This document shows, in pieces, positions 41,568 to 52,361 of a stretch of 64,000 bases of DNA. The notes below the pieces were generated by a model. The model was not told the DNA's origin. It did not search any database and worked only from the letters and a program-made list of their open reading frames with translations. A program made the translations under genes and the position numbers. The stretch is from Ashinkailepas kermadecensis (Eukaryota > Arthropoda > Thecostraca > Neolepadidae): assembly GCA_034440615.1 (NCBI GenBank), contig JAOTOM010005125.1, forward strand, positions 82,001-146,000. The letters run 5' to 3'. The stretch's first letter is position 1. Every line of letters begins with the position of its first letter.

Positions 41568-43556
41568 TTGAGTCCACTAGAAGACTGGCTATCGGTGTGG
41601 TGCTGAGGGCACCTGTGGCTGCTGTGATGCAGCTGTTTTGGATGATTTATAAATTTCGGCTCTGACTTTCTGAAATGGTGGCAAAAATGATGCTGTTGTA
41701 TTCTAGGGTGGGTCGTATGATTGAGGTGTACAGTCGCAGTAGTGTTTTCCTGTCTTCGCCCCAGTCTGTGCCTGCAAGTGCACGTAGTATGTTGACCCGC
41801 TTCGCGCATCGCTTCGAGAAGGAGGTGATGTGGGTGTTGAAGCTGAGTTTTTCGTCTAAATGTACTCCTAAGAACTTGAAGCATTTCACCTGTTCATTAA
41901 TTTCACCTGATGGCTTTGCCATCGATTTTAAGTAGAGTTTTGGGTGGTGGGCGGAGACGACTATGTGTGACGGTGGGTAATTTTTATGCGGACAGGGTGA
42001 AGCCCCAAGTTTTGCACCACTTTGCAATGTGGTCTAGTCCTGCTTGAATGATTTTTCAGCTTTAAGGAAGCATTATGATGTTGTCCAAATGGCTATGTCG
42101 TCCGCGAAAAGTGAGTATTGAAGTGAAGTGTCAGTGTGGTTAGCAAATATGTCGTTGATCATGATGATGAAGAGGCTCGGTGAGAGCACGCTCCCCTGAG
42201 CCAGGCCCTGCTCCTGTGTTGTGGTGTTTGATGTGACGCTGCCGCATCGGACCTTAAGGGTCCTGTCTCTGAGGAAGTTGAGAATGAAGTGTGCCATGTG
42301 TCCACGTAGGCCTATCTTGTGGAGTTTGTGTGTCAGTGCGGATTTGTGTACTCGGTCGAATGCGGCAGTGATGTCCAAGTAGGCAGCTACTGTTGTGCGT
42401 TTGATATGTAGACCACTTTTTAGGTCATGCACTAATCTGATGAGATTGTCTGTAGTTGATTTTTGACGCTGGAAGCCGCATTGAAATTCGTCGAGCAGGT
42501 CGTTGTGTTCCAGAAATGTCCTTAACCGTGTGTTTACCATGTGTTCGACTAATTTGCTATCACAGCTAGTAAGTGAGATGGGTCTATAACCTTTTGGGGT
42601 GGAGTGATCTTTGTGTGGCTTTGGCAATGGAATGACTACACTCTCTCGCCGGGATGCGGGAAACGTTTCACTTTGGTGCAGTTCATTTATGGCCGCTAGT
42701 AGGTACGTTAGAGAGTTTTTGCTAAGTCGTTAAAAAAAACTGGTAATGGATGTCGTCCGGTCCAACCGACGTGTTTCCACACTTTGAGGGCAAGATGTAA
42801 TTCTTGCAAAGTAAACGACTGATTGTAGATTTCTCTATTGCTAGAGCTAAAATTGTATTTGGAGGCAAGGGCGTCTAGAGCGCTTACTATAGTGGTGTCG
42901 TAGTTGCTGTTGCCAGATACGCTGGCGTAGCGCAGTTTAAAGTGGTCTACGACTTGTTGTGGGTCGGTGATGTCCTGTCCTTTCACCGTCAGCTGGGGGA
43001 AGGGGCCTGGTGGTGGGCCTTTCAGGTTGAAATGCTTCATCAGGTCCCATATTCTGCCGGTAGGGGTGAACCTATTGAATTGAGAGGCAAAAGACTGCGA
43101 ACAGTTTTGTCGTGCTGTTCGAATTGTGTACCGGCAGTGTTTTTGAGATTGTCGGTATGCTGATAGGTGTGCTTCGCACACGCATCTTTTCAATAGTTTG
43201 TGGGCACGGCGCCGTGCGGCGATTGCCCTTTGACAGTCCGGGGTCCACCATGGCGTAGATGCCTTTTTCCTAGGTTTGTTACTTTTTGGGACTGAGTCTC
43301 GTGCTGCTGAGCTGATTGATGGCCCTTAGGGTTGTCTTGATCTTACTGGTTTCTGAAGTTGTTAGGTTGAGATCCACCTGTTCCTCGAATTTAGCCCAGT
43401 CCGCTCATTTCAAGTTCCAAGATTGTCTAAATAGCTTAGTGTCGTGGATAGCGTCCGTGCTGAGCCTAATTGTGATTGGGTAGTGGTCGCTCAGGCCGGG
43501 AACGTCTGAAACTGACCAGTCAAATAGTGAGGTAAGTCGTTGGGAGCAGCACGTTA
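41568..43556 (-). mobile_element. I/Jockey-type LINE, both ends truncated
   Basis: Minus-strand element: endonuclease C terminus (43556-43380, with GLSDHYPITI), a linker with TPWWTPDCQRAIAARRRAHK (43270-43180), RT N-terminal region (43193-42708), RT palm (42627-42073) and thumb (42027-41580). It stops in the thumb at the hAT-like terminus and has no RNase H in this copy. At 43556 it meets the 3' part of a related LINE. Confidence 0.82.
41580..43193 (-). pseudogene. I/Jockey-type LINE reverse transcriptase, frameshifted
   Basis: The palm frame (42627-42073) carries MPKPHKDHSTPKGYRPISLT, FQCGFQRQKSTTDNLIRL, the catalytic AYLDITAAFDRVH, GLAQGSVLSPSLFIIMINDI and LFADDIAIW. Upstream, 43193-42708 carries the RT N-terminal domain with VGWTGRHPLPVFFNDLAKTL, shifted in frame relative to the palm. 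Downstream, 42027-41647 has FKFLGVHLDEKLSFNTHI and RPTLEYNSIIFA. Frame changes occur near 42700, 42060 and 41660. All catalytic Asp residues are still visible. Confidence 0.82.
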
Positions 43557-43698
43557 AGTTAAGAAAAGTATGGCCGATGCGTAAACGTGATAAGACTTTT
43601 TCTTCGTGTCGTTTTTTATATGATGTGGTCCAGATATCGACGACAGGTTTGATGATATGTAATAGTGTATGGTTCGTGTTTTGTATCCAATTTTGTGT

Positions 43699-44193
43699 TC
43701 ATAAATGTAGAATGCTCTGTTGTATTGATGATTTAATACCTTCAAAATGTGGTGGAATTTCTGTAATGTTTTGGAGGTGTAATGATGCTCTTGCTAAGGT
43801 GTCGCCTTCTTCGTTCCCTGGTATGCCGCAGTGCCTGGGCACCCACAGGAAACGGACCTTCACGCCCATCAGATGAAGCGTTCCTAACGTTTCATAAATA
43901 GAAATATGGCAATGATGTGAAAAAGAAAGTGGCGAAAGAGATTGTAAAACAGATTTGGAGTCCGAACAAATGACGACGCTGCGCATGGGGTGACAGAGAA
44001 AACGATTGCGAATGTAACAGAGGGCAATGAGGATAGCATGTAATTTGGCGATGAAAATTGATGTTCCGTCTGGTAGTCGATGTTGTTTTTGGTATGTTCC
44101 CGAAACTATGGCATTTCCTGTAAAGGTGGCGTCTTTAGAACCGTCAGTAAAAACAAAAGGAACATGAGAATACCGGGACCGAAATTTGTACAC
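43699..44193 (-). pseudogene. LINE RNase H domain
   Basis: A continuous 164-codon frame holds the four RNase HI landmarks: FTDGSKDATFTGNAIV, the AKLHAILIAL helix where the usual active-site Glu of (A)E is replaced by Lys, VVICSDSKSVLQSL with Asp, and WVPRHCGIPGNEEGDTLA with His and the last Asp. The Glu-to-Lys change should impair catalysis. Copy B and the fragment at 61.9 kb are relatives. Confidence 0.85.
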
Positions 44194-44553
44194 TTTTTGG
44201 TTCGCATATTCTGGACAAAGCTGTGATTTTGGAGTGGTGGTTAAATAAAAAATGTGTCGTTCGGCTATCTGCCACGGTGGTGTAGTTGGTGGGGAAAGGG
44301 AAGTAATGCGTGGAATAGTGAAATGAAGTTGTTCAGAAAATGTTTTGACTCGAGAAGCTATAGTGAGACCAGTTCGTTTTTTCGGCTGGACCTAGATAAT
44401 CATGATGTAAATTTGGGAGAATGTTAATGACGCGTGTGTGCGGTAGTTGGCGTGAAATTGAATTTTGGAGGCGTACCTAAGTGTTTGTTGCATTCTACGG
44501 AGAGCTAGTGGAGGAATTCCCGATTCGGCTTCTAAAGAAATGATGGGAGGTAG

Positions 44554-45957
44554 TCATTGCACCGAGTGCGATACGGATAAATTTATTTTCAATGGTGTAT
44601 AAATGTGTAAAGAGGATCTGCTAGCACCGGTATATACTACGGATCCATATTCAATTATGGGCAGAACTAAAGATTTGTAAAGTAATAAAAGTGTATGACG
44701 GTCGGCTCCAAGTGATGAAGAAGTGATGCATCGACATAAATTCAGTCGATGAAAACATTTGTTCTGGATGTGTTTGATGTGTTTATGCATTGAAAGCCTA
44801 CGGTCAAAAATAATACCAAGAAATTTAAACGAATTTACAAAAGGTATGTCATTGTTTCCGATGCGAAGCGGTGTTTCTGGAATTGGGCGGGGAAGAGATT
44901 TGCTAAATATCATGGTTGCAGATTTTGTAGCGGAAAAATGAAAACATTCTTCAGGGACCATTGATATATTTTGTCTTGAGCGTTTTGTAGGTGAAATAAA
45001 CAATGCTCGTAATTTTTTCGGGAACGCCAAATTGCGCTGTCATCGGGAAACAAAAGTATGATACATTAATAGGCATGTCGGTGAAAAGGTCGTTAATGAT
45101 GAGGTTGAATAAAACTGGTGAAATGCAGCTTCCCTGTGGTAGTCCATTTTGAAGAATATGTGGATCAGAGATGGCTGACCGGCACCGGACGTGGAATGGG
45201 CGACTACCGGATTTTAAAAAAAAAACTGCTAATTAATGAGCTAAGTGTCCTTTTATACCGACTTGCTGAATTTTGAAAAGTAATGCGGTTTTGAAAACCA
45301 TATCGTAAGCTTTGCTTATGTCTAAAAATACTGCGACTGTGTGTTCATGTTTTTGTAGCCTCGGCGGATGTCTGTTTCTAACCGAATAAGGTGATCTATT
45401 GTACTGCGTCTTCGCCTAAAACCACATTGAAAAGGAAATAGAAGGGAAATTGTTTCTAGGTGCCAGTGCAGTCTTTTGATAACTATGCGTTCAAAAAGTT
45501 TTTCTAAACAACTGGTGAGTGAAATGGGTCGAAAATTAGTGGGTTACTGTGGTCTTTGTCAGGTTTTGGGATGGGTATAATTAAAGATTCTTTCCAAGTT
45601 TCGGGGAAGGCGTGAGTTGTCCATAGTACATTAAATTTGTGCAAAATGCAATGTTTGGTGTGATCTGGTAAATGTCTGAAAAAAGAATGATGTAAATTGT
45701 TGGGCCCTACGGAAGTTTTGCCGGCGGAGGAAATGGCTGTCTCCAGTTCTGAAATTTGAAAAGGACCATTGTATGTTTCAGTGTTGGCCGAATGGAATTG
45801 TGCTAAATCGGTGTGAAAAGTGGATTGTGCATTTTATAAGAATTCGGGTGTGTAATTGTTATCCGAGCTATGCTGAGCCATGGTGCCCGCTATTGTATTT
45901 ACTATTGCTTTTGGGTCTGTAATGGTGATGTTTTGGATTTTGAGGGCCGGGAGTGAT
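44554..45957 (-). pseudogene. LINE reverse transcriptase, heavily degraded
   Basis: Fragments in changing frames: SLPALKIQNITITDPKAIVN at the edge of the inserted element, WKESLIIPIPKPDKDHSNPL (about 45590), FQCGFRRRRSTIDHLIRL (about 45420), and CFPDDSAIWRS (about 45040). Then comes a better preserved thumb frame (45030-44554) with VNSFKFLGIIFDRRLSMHKH and LPIIEYGSVVYTGA. Stops and frameshifts are frequent in the middle. Confidence 0.78.
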
Positions 45958-46889
45958 TTAACACGCGCCCTAGAGGGCCTCTGAAAATTACGCGCACTGG
46001 AGGGGGACGGATTCCGCCCCCCCCCCCCCCTAAGATCTCGGCTCCTATTAAAGCTAGAAGAACAAAATTCGCAGAGTAGATGGGTACGATAGTGAACCCT
46101 ATTGTGTGCAAATGTCATGACCTTAGGTGGATATCTTCAAGGTCAAATGAGGTCACGTTTGTCAAAATTTTCTTCTTTTGCGTGGCATGACTTGTCATTG
46201 TTATGGATCGCTGTGATTGTGTTTAAATGCTCAAAAATGGGCATCAATGATGTTTTGGACATTACTAATGATGCAATACAGACGCTAGACGCGACATTTG
46301 ACCTCAGTTCACCTATATAGCAGCACTTTATCAGGTCAGTTACCTGTTCCAGTTACCGGAACCGTGCCGCCCGCCCGACTGCTCCGTCAGGCAGCTCGGC
46401 GTAATCGGCTTCGCGAAGAAAGGAGTGAAGTACATGAATAAAGTATGGAAACGCAATTACAAACAGTACAAATGACACAGTAGTGCATTTATGACAACAT
46501 TCCAGTGCATCAAGATTGGTTCCATTAACCTGTCATGAACTTGACCTGACTTGACCTCGGTGACTTAACATGACCTTGAAACTATATAGCATATCAATAT
46601 ACATCAAACTAGTCGCTAGTGTTGCCAAGAACACTTCGATTTTGCGGATATACGAGAAGCGCATCAGCGCCAATTTTTGTGGTCTGGGGCTAGGATTTTT
46701 TTTTACTTTAACGGCCCCTAACTTGAAAATTTGTCGGCCGATTTCCATTTTTCTTACTTTAACCCACGGGCCGGTCATGTCTTCTGCAGGTATGCAGAAA
46801 TCGCGTACATCGACCGGTAAAATCGGCAGTTATGTAAGAACAACCGGAGGGGTGGGCGGATTTTTCCCCACCTCCAGTGCGCGTGTTAA
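45958..46889. mobile_element. TTAA-flanked nonautonomous DNA element, copy 1
   Basis: About 0.93 kb bounded by TTAA on both sides. Terminal inverted repeats are ACACGCGCCCTAGAGG on the left and CCTCCAGTGCGCGTG on the right, with an extra inner copy of CGCGCACTGGAGG at about 45992. A C run lies at 46017-46030. It has no coding capacity. TTAA duplication and short TIRs are hallmarks of piggyBac-type transposition, so this is probably a piggyBac-mobilised MITE. It is inserted in LINE copy A. Confidence 0.88.
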
Positions 46890-47348
46890 ATGGGGTGCGT
46901 CCGGACAATCGGCGGATTAATTGCGAGATTTGGCTTAAAGGTGTTCGAAAAGTGAGCTGCTTTAAATATTCTGACCATGAATGACGCCTAGCATCGGGAA
47001 TAAGGCAGCGTGTCCTCGCTCGTTCATGGTTACGTATAATTAAATGTTGTTGATCGGGGTGTCTTAGGTATTTCCTAAATGCTCTTTTTCTTACCGCAAT
47101 GGCACGTGCAATTTCGTGAGTCCACCAAGGTACTGGCTTTCGTTTTGCAAAAGCCTTTGTGAGCGGGATTGTAGTAGATGCTGCTTCGATAAGAGTGTTT
47201 GCAATTAAGTTGATGTTTTCGACGGGAGAAATGTTGTGGTTGTATTGAATATGTGAAAGTTCCTGATATGTTGTCCAATCGGCCTTTTATATTTTCCAGC
47301 GGGGGATGAAACTGGTTGTGGTATCGGTCGCAGTTGAAAATATGGGTC

Positions 47349-48314
47349 TTAATTTGATGGGGTAGTGGTCGCTATCATGAATGTCGGTATCAATGGCCCA
47401 GTCAAAATCGTTGGGCAGGGTCGGAGAGCATATTGATAAACCAATAGCTGTTTTTGTATTATGTTCAAGTTAAAAAATGTTGGTTCTCCGGTGTTAAGTA
47501 ATACTAATTTATGTCGGTATAAAAATTGTTCAATGATGGGTCCTCGAGTGTCTCTATGTGTACGTGTTTGATCCCAGGCTGGACTATGTGCATTAAAGTC
47601 TCCGAGTAGTATGAAAGGGTTCTTGAAATGTGCTATAAGGTTTTCTAATTCTATCGAAATATTTGTGTTGTCTGTGTGTGGTGCAATATAAATGGAACAT
47701 ACATCTATATTCCTACCATGGAAACGTAAAGTACAAGCTACGACTTGTAAAGATGAATTAAGTGTAATTTGTGTATGTGTAAAATCATTGTTGATGTAAA
47801 GTGCTGTACCGCCACTGCGATGTGATCCACGGATCTCGTCGTGGCGATACAGGGAATAATTGAAAAGATTGAAGTTGTATGTATCATTGGGCACAAACCA
47901 TGTTCCTTGGAGTGCTATGAGAATAGGTGCGAGAATACTGAAAAAAAAACTTTCATTTCGGCCCATTTGGGGATAAGGCTGCCGCAATTCCATTGTAAAA
48001 GTGTAGACAACGAGAATAAAAGTTTTAGTGTTTGTCTGCACCTTTCGGTGCATGTCGGAACCAGGAGTGTAGTTATGGCGGACATGTGGATTGATTTCGG
48101 GCGGCGGCGGTGGATCCGCCAGAGCCGTCCGGCCGACCGGTGACCTTGGCAAGGTCACGGCGGCCAGCCACTGCCGCGGGGGATGCCCGCCGGCTTGGAT
48201 TCGGTCGTGTCGCGTGAGCGCCGGCCGGCGCTGGACGCGCAGGGCTCGATCGGCGGCCCGCTGATGGGAAACGTGAATTTCCTCCCGCAGGCGAATGACT
48301 GCGGGGCCTGTCAC
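47349..48314 (-). pseudogene. LINE endonuclease (APE type), degraded
   Basis: Readable motifs include LQGTWFVPNDTYNFNLFNYS, RSGGTALYINNDF, DVCSIYIAP, FILLGDFNAHSPAWDQTRTH with the catalytic Asp-Phe-Asn, and GEPTFFN. The N-terminal catalytic Asn/Glu motifs are altered or out of frame, and the C-terminal SDHxPI part is in another frame past 47350. Its role in intact elements is to nick the target for target-primed reverse transcription. Confidence 0.78.
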
Positions 48315-48419
48315 TCCTCCCTGGAGTGGTCCGCTTGTTGGGAGCCGGAGTGGTTTGTGTGTTGGGAGCCAGGGTGGTTTGTGTCGGTGTGGTCAGTGGT
48401 GTGAGTTATTTGAGTGGAG

Positions 48420-49596
48420 CTAATCCGGGAATCGTGTCAGTTTGAATGGAAGTAGAAGTGGTGTTAACGCGAGGGGTGGAGGGAGCGACGGTGGCCGCCT
48501 GGGCGTAAGTTTTGGTCGAGGGGGAGGTGGCCTCGACAGACCGTCGGGCCTCGGGGTATGACACCCCGGTTGTGGCCTTGACGGCGCACACTTCCTTCTC
48601 CTTGCGCCAAACTGAACATGGATTGGAAGTGGTGAGGTGATCGATGTGATACAGCTGAGGCAGTGGGCAGGCTTGGAGCAGGTGGAATCAGGATGGGGTG
48701 GTTCTCCGCACTTTGGGCAGCGGGCTGATTGGCGACAAGTTTTACTGCTATGGCCAAAGTGCTGGAAATTAAAACAGCCGAGAGGATTTGGAATAATTAC
48801 GCGAACTTGGTATCGGATGTAATCGGCGAGGAGGGTCTTGGGAAGAGTTGTAGAGTTGAAGGTAAGGACAAGGAGGTTTGTATCGCGTTTCTGGCCGTCT
48901 TTAAATGAGGTAATGCGGTGGACGTCGGTCACCCCCCGGCCTGAGCTCCGTCTGGATATCCGCTTCGGACATGAAGCGGAGCTCCGGCGCGAAGATGGTG
49001 CCCTTGGTGGAGTTGCGGTTGCAGTGGAGTGAAATGGTGACGGATTTACCACAAAATGTGTTGGTACGACGGAGGGCTTTGGTCTGGGCTCGGGTTTGGG
49101 TTTTGATGACAAGGGTTCCGTTGGCAGGGGCTTCGATGTCTGGATTGGTTAAGGAGCAGATGGAGAGGAGTTGCTTGGTCGGCCAGAAAACGTTAATACG
49201 GCGGAAGGAAACGGATTCCTCGACACGCTTGACTACTATGAAGGAGCCAGCACTGTCGTGGAAGGGTTCGACGGATTGGATTGGTTCAGGTTGGGAGGGT
49301 GTGGTGTGGTTCGAGCGTGGGTCAGCGGCGTGAAGAGTGATGGTATGGTCCGGATTGCGAGGCGAGGTCGAGGTCTTTGGACGAGCAGGGGTCGGTGAGG
49401 CACAAAGGGCCTCCATAGCGTCATCCAAAGGAATTGTCCGGCGCGGGTCATCAACGGTGGTATCGAGAGATGGGACATCATGTGCAAAGTCCGGGGTCGC
49501 GCGATGGTCGTCAGGTGTAGCTAGGGGTGGAAATTCCGACTCGGGGTCCGGTGTCGAGCTTGGGTCGGTATCCTTTTTCCTCTTTTTCCCCATCAC
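48420..49596 (-). pseudogene. LINE ORF1 (Gag-like) with CCHC zinc knuckles, frameshifted
   Basis: Starts MMGKKRKKDTDPSSTPDPES and has a Pro/Thr/Asp-rich N terminus, then an RNA-binding-like middle (SFIVVKRVEESVSFRRINVF). The frame breaks in a short G run near 48930-48937. The next frame continues TDVHRITSFKDGQKRDTNLL to the knuckles CFNFQHFGHSSKTC and CPKCGEPPHPDSTC, followed by CLSC. Gag-like ORF1 proteins of I/Jockey-group LINEs bind the element RNA. A Pro-rich tail follows and may be out of frame. Confidence 0.8.
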
Positions 49597-49850
49597 GGGG
49601 AAAAAACCTACCGAACGAAATCTAAATAAAGACGCAGAACAAAGGGAACGGAAATGCGGCGACGAAAAAAACTAGGTGGGGCGATAGGTGTCACCCCACT
49701 GGGAAACTAAATGCGACAAGAGCGACGGGTGTCACCCCACGAAAATGAAAAATAAACTGCAATAACCAGCAGTCAGTCTGGCCAAAACTGTCACGGCGGA
49801 GTAGTCAGTTGGCTCTGTCGATGTGCGCTCAAATAGTACTGAATACTCCA

Positions 49851-49862
49851 TGTTTTTTTTTT
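49851..49862 (-). repeat. poly(A) tail of LINE copy B
   Basis: A run of T on the plus strand (A on the minus strand) exactly between the 3' end of LINE copy B and the 5' end of copy A. Confidence 0.7.
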
Positions 49863-50512
49863 AACATTCATTGATTGATTTGTTAAATTAGGCACTTCGG
49901 CCACCCCAGACCATTTCGTGCCGCTGACTAAAAGGAACAAAGTACTAAATCGTACAAGTCAGTTTATATGGCCTGGAACAAGTTGGTTTCTCGCAGAAAA
50001 ATATAAAGTGACTTGATAAGAAAAGGGTGATCGTTCCCCAACAGTGAGGGCAAAGTGAAAGGGATGTTGTGTGCGTGGCAGTAATCGATCAGTGGTTTTC
50101 TATGGTCATGATATTGTGTGCAGTGTAGTAATATATGTGGAACTGTTATATGAGTGTTGCATGGTAGGCATGAAGGTTGAGGTGAATTCATGTAGATACA
50201 TCGATGGGTAAGAAAAGTATGGCCGATGCGTAAACGTGATAGGACTTTTTCTTCGTGTCGGTTTTTTGAAAAGATGATGCCCATGGTTTAACAGTAGGTT
50301 TGATAAGTCATAATTGTGTATGGTTTGAGTTTTGTGTCCAGTTTTGTGTCCAGTTTTGTGTCCAAAAATGTCGAATTCTCTGCTGTATTGATGATTTAAT
50401 GGCGTCAAAATGTGGTGGAATTTCTTTAATGTTTGGAAGTTGTGATGATTCTTTTGCTAATTTGTCAGCTTTTTCGTTTTCTGGGTTGCCGCAGTGGCTG
50501 GGCACCCACAGG
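49863..50512 (-). mobile_element. I-type LINE copy B, 3' portion
   Basis: The minus strand begins inside RNase H (WVPSHCGNPENEKADKLAKE, 50512-50440). It continues through PNIKEIPPHFDAIKSSIQQR to a C-terminal zinc-type motif CLPCNTHITVPHILLHC (C-x2-C-x7-H-x4-C), ends with FLRETNLFQAI at about 49967, and has about 100 bp of 3' UTR and a poly(A). The missing upstream part continues at 59624 beyond the LTR element. Confidence 0.83.
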
Positions 50513-50516
50513 AAGC
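50513..50516. repeat. target-site duplication AAGC (left)
   Basis: AAGC immediately left of the left LTR. It matches AAGC at 59620-59623 immediately right of the right LTR. LINE copy A, uninterrupted, shows the corresponding sequence once. Confidence 0.85.
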
Positions 50517-51366
50517 TATAGGGTAGTTTTTTCCCTGGCCGTGGGAAATCTAGGGATAGACCAATCGCTTCCGCTTTGTATACCCCAGAACAGTAGGTGG
50601 ACAGCTCACTCGTTAAAACTCCGTGATGAGTGACTTCCCGGGCTGAAAGCTTCCTCGGCCCGCCAACTACGTTGAGTCGCGACAGGCAAACGCCAGTCCG
50701 CTCCGAAATCGCAAAGACGTGATGGTTCTACCTCGTAGTCCGAGTCTAGGTCGAGTCTCGAGCTGAGTCTCGAGCCCCGTCTCGAGCTCCCCCTTTATTT
50801 TCATTTGCACTCATATATATACACACGAGTCCGCCCACGTAAGTACATTGACGGCATGCAACCCGCACTGCTATTGGCTGGTTCTACATAACACGCCAAC
50901 CCGCAAGTGAACCGGGCCGTGATTGGCCCGACACGCCAGCGGCCATTGCCCTCGCTGGACGTTGCTGACTGTTGATTCGCCGCAGGTCATGGGTTCAGTT
51001 CTAATGCACTTCTCGCACGCTGAGATTGCAGTTTTGCACGGCAGCCTGGCTGCTCGGTCGCGTGGCAACCAGCGATGATTTGTGGACGTACCCGACTGGT
51101 GGCGCCAGTTGCCTTGTGGTATGCGAACTCACCGACACGAGCTCCGGTTCTTATCAGTTATAACCTCGTAAGGTGATCTCATCGCGGTGGCTAATAATCG
51201 AACAATGCGAGCGGCACTTGGCCTTATCTGTGATAGATCGGGTGGGCCGCATGCCTGACGCTCTTGTTGTGACAGGTGTGTGGGTGCCTCATGCGGCCCC
51301 ATCGCGGTGACGCATACAGTACATTCCAGAGGCTGGCTCGTTCGTATTAACTTTAACATCGTTACA
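50517..51366 (-). repeat. 3' LTR of the gypsy element
   Basis: 850 bp, the counterpart of 58769-59619. Plus-strand ends are TATAGGGTAGTTTTTTCCCT and TTAACTTTAACATCGTTACA. It contains a TATATATA stretch at about 50813 and several TCGAG repeats near 50750-50790. No polypurine tract is visible just internal to it. Confidence 0.93.
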
Positions 51367-51582
51367 GCCACAACACGAGTTCTGCCTTGCGAATACGGAT
51401 TGTTCAATTCGATTCTGCAATCCATTAGATTATCAGCGGCCTTGATACATCGTGAAATTGCGTGGTGATACATACACTTTTTATTTTATACGATTGTTTC
51501 AGTTTTCTACATGGGTTAAACTACTGGGATTTGTAGGGTTCCCAACTTCCCTGGTCCATGTTAGTTACCACGTTATACAATG

Positions 51583-51718
51583 ATCCCTAAATAAGCATGG
51601 CACAAAATCCCCTAAATAAACATGTTACATGACATCCCCTAAATAAATGTGGTACGAAATCCCCTAAATAAACACATTACATGAAATCCCCTAAATAAAC
51701 ACCTTACATGATTACACG
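51583..51718. repeat. 25-33 bp tandem repeat (CCCCTAAATAAACA)
   Basis: Five irregular units of ATCCCCTAAATAAACATGTT plus ACATGA inside the retrotransposon, between the extra ORF and the 3' LTR. Confidence 0.85.
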
Positions 51719-51827
51719 AGGTTATTTACGACACGACACTCACTACGTTATTCCAACTATAGTTCAGTCCGTAGACGACGAGCGACCACTGCTCGTTGTC
51801 TGTCACCTCTGCACTTTTTCTCCTTTA

Positions 51828-52361
51828 TCACTCCGATTCAGTTGGGCTAGGTGCTCTGCCTTCCATGTGCTGATGAAACAGCATGACACTCCGTCGTATC
51901 TTCTCCATTAAGTCGGCGGTGCTATCCGGCTCGTCAGGCTCGGTCAGCTGGGCGAGCTTCGGTAATGGTAACGGTCCGTTAGCATCCGCACTCGCTGTAG
52001 CGCGTGCCTTCGCTACTCCGGTTGCAATGTGTGATGCACCGGGTGCATCCTGCAGCGTGTCTGCCAGGTGTGATTCATCAGTCACACCAATGTCCGCGTA
52101 GTCAGCTAGGTTGCTGGCCCTGCACACGGCGTCGGCGGGGACGGTATTGCCTGCTGTGTCAGCCGTAACGGTAATGTCCTCAGAGCTGCTTACGTCGGCT
52201 GTGGGCTCGGCGGAGGCGTCCGCGGTTGCATCACCGGCGTTCTCGGGGATGCTGGGCAGCATCGGATCACGAGCTGACGGTTCCGTGTGATGCTCCATGG
52301 GCTGGCGGCACGTGGTACACCACATTCCGTCACCTTGATACGAAGATGGCTCGAAGTCCAT
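51828..52361 (-). CDS. extra ORF of the gypsy element, unknown function
   Basis: 177 codons from MDFEPSSYQGDGMWCTTCRQ to APSPTESE. It has a CTTC pair followed by two His near residue 24, then a long acidic, Ala/Thr/Asp-rich, probably disordered region with repeated ADAS and TAD motifs. The C-terminal part is predicted helical (DLMEKIRRSVMLFHQHMEGR). It has no signal peptide or membrane segment, so although it lies where some gypsy elements carry an envelope gene, it does not look like one. The intact frame inside a young element suggests it may be translated, perhaps from a spliced or subgenomic RNA. I do not recognise the family. Confidence 0.5.
   Translation of the reverse strand: MDFEPSSYQGDGMWCTTCRQPMEHHTEPSARDPMLPSIPENAGDATADASAEPTADVSSSEDITVTADTAGNTVPADAVCRASNLADYADIGVTDESHLADTLQDAPGASHIATGVAKARATASADANGPLPLPKLAQLTEPDEPDSTADLMEKIRRSVMLFHQHMEGRAPSPTESE

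Larger units (their letters stand above)
43557..49850 (-). mobile_element. RNase H-containing I-type LINE (copy A), nearly full length, split by a TTAA element
   Basis: Minus order: 5' UTR (about 49850-49597), ORF1 with zinc knuckles (49596-48420), endonuclease (48314-47349), linker (about 47280-46890), inserted element (46889-45958), reverse transcriptase (45957-44554), RNase H (44193-43699), truncated end at 43557. Copy B continues the same C terminus for another 550 bp, so copy A has lost its 3' end. The RT motif reads FPDDSAIW rather than FADD at about 45040. Multiple frameshifts make it inactive. Confidence 0.85.

Noticed and set aside
51828..52361. Envelope gene making the gypsy element an errantivirus
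   Set aside because: No signal peptide, transmembrane segment, cleavage motif or glycosylation pattern in the ORF after pol.
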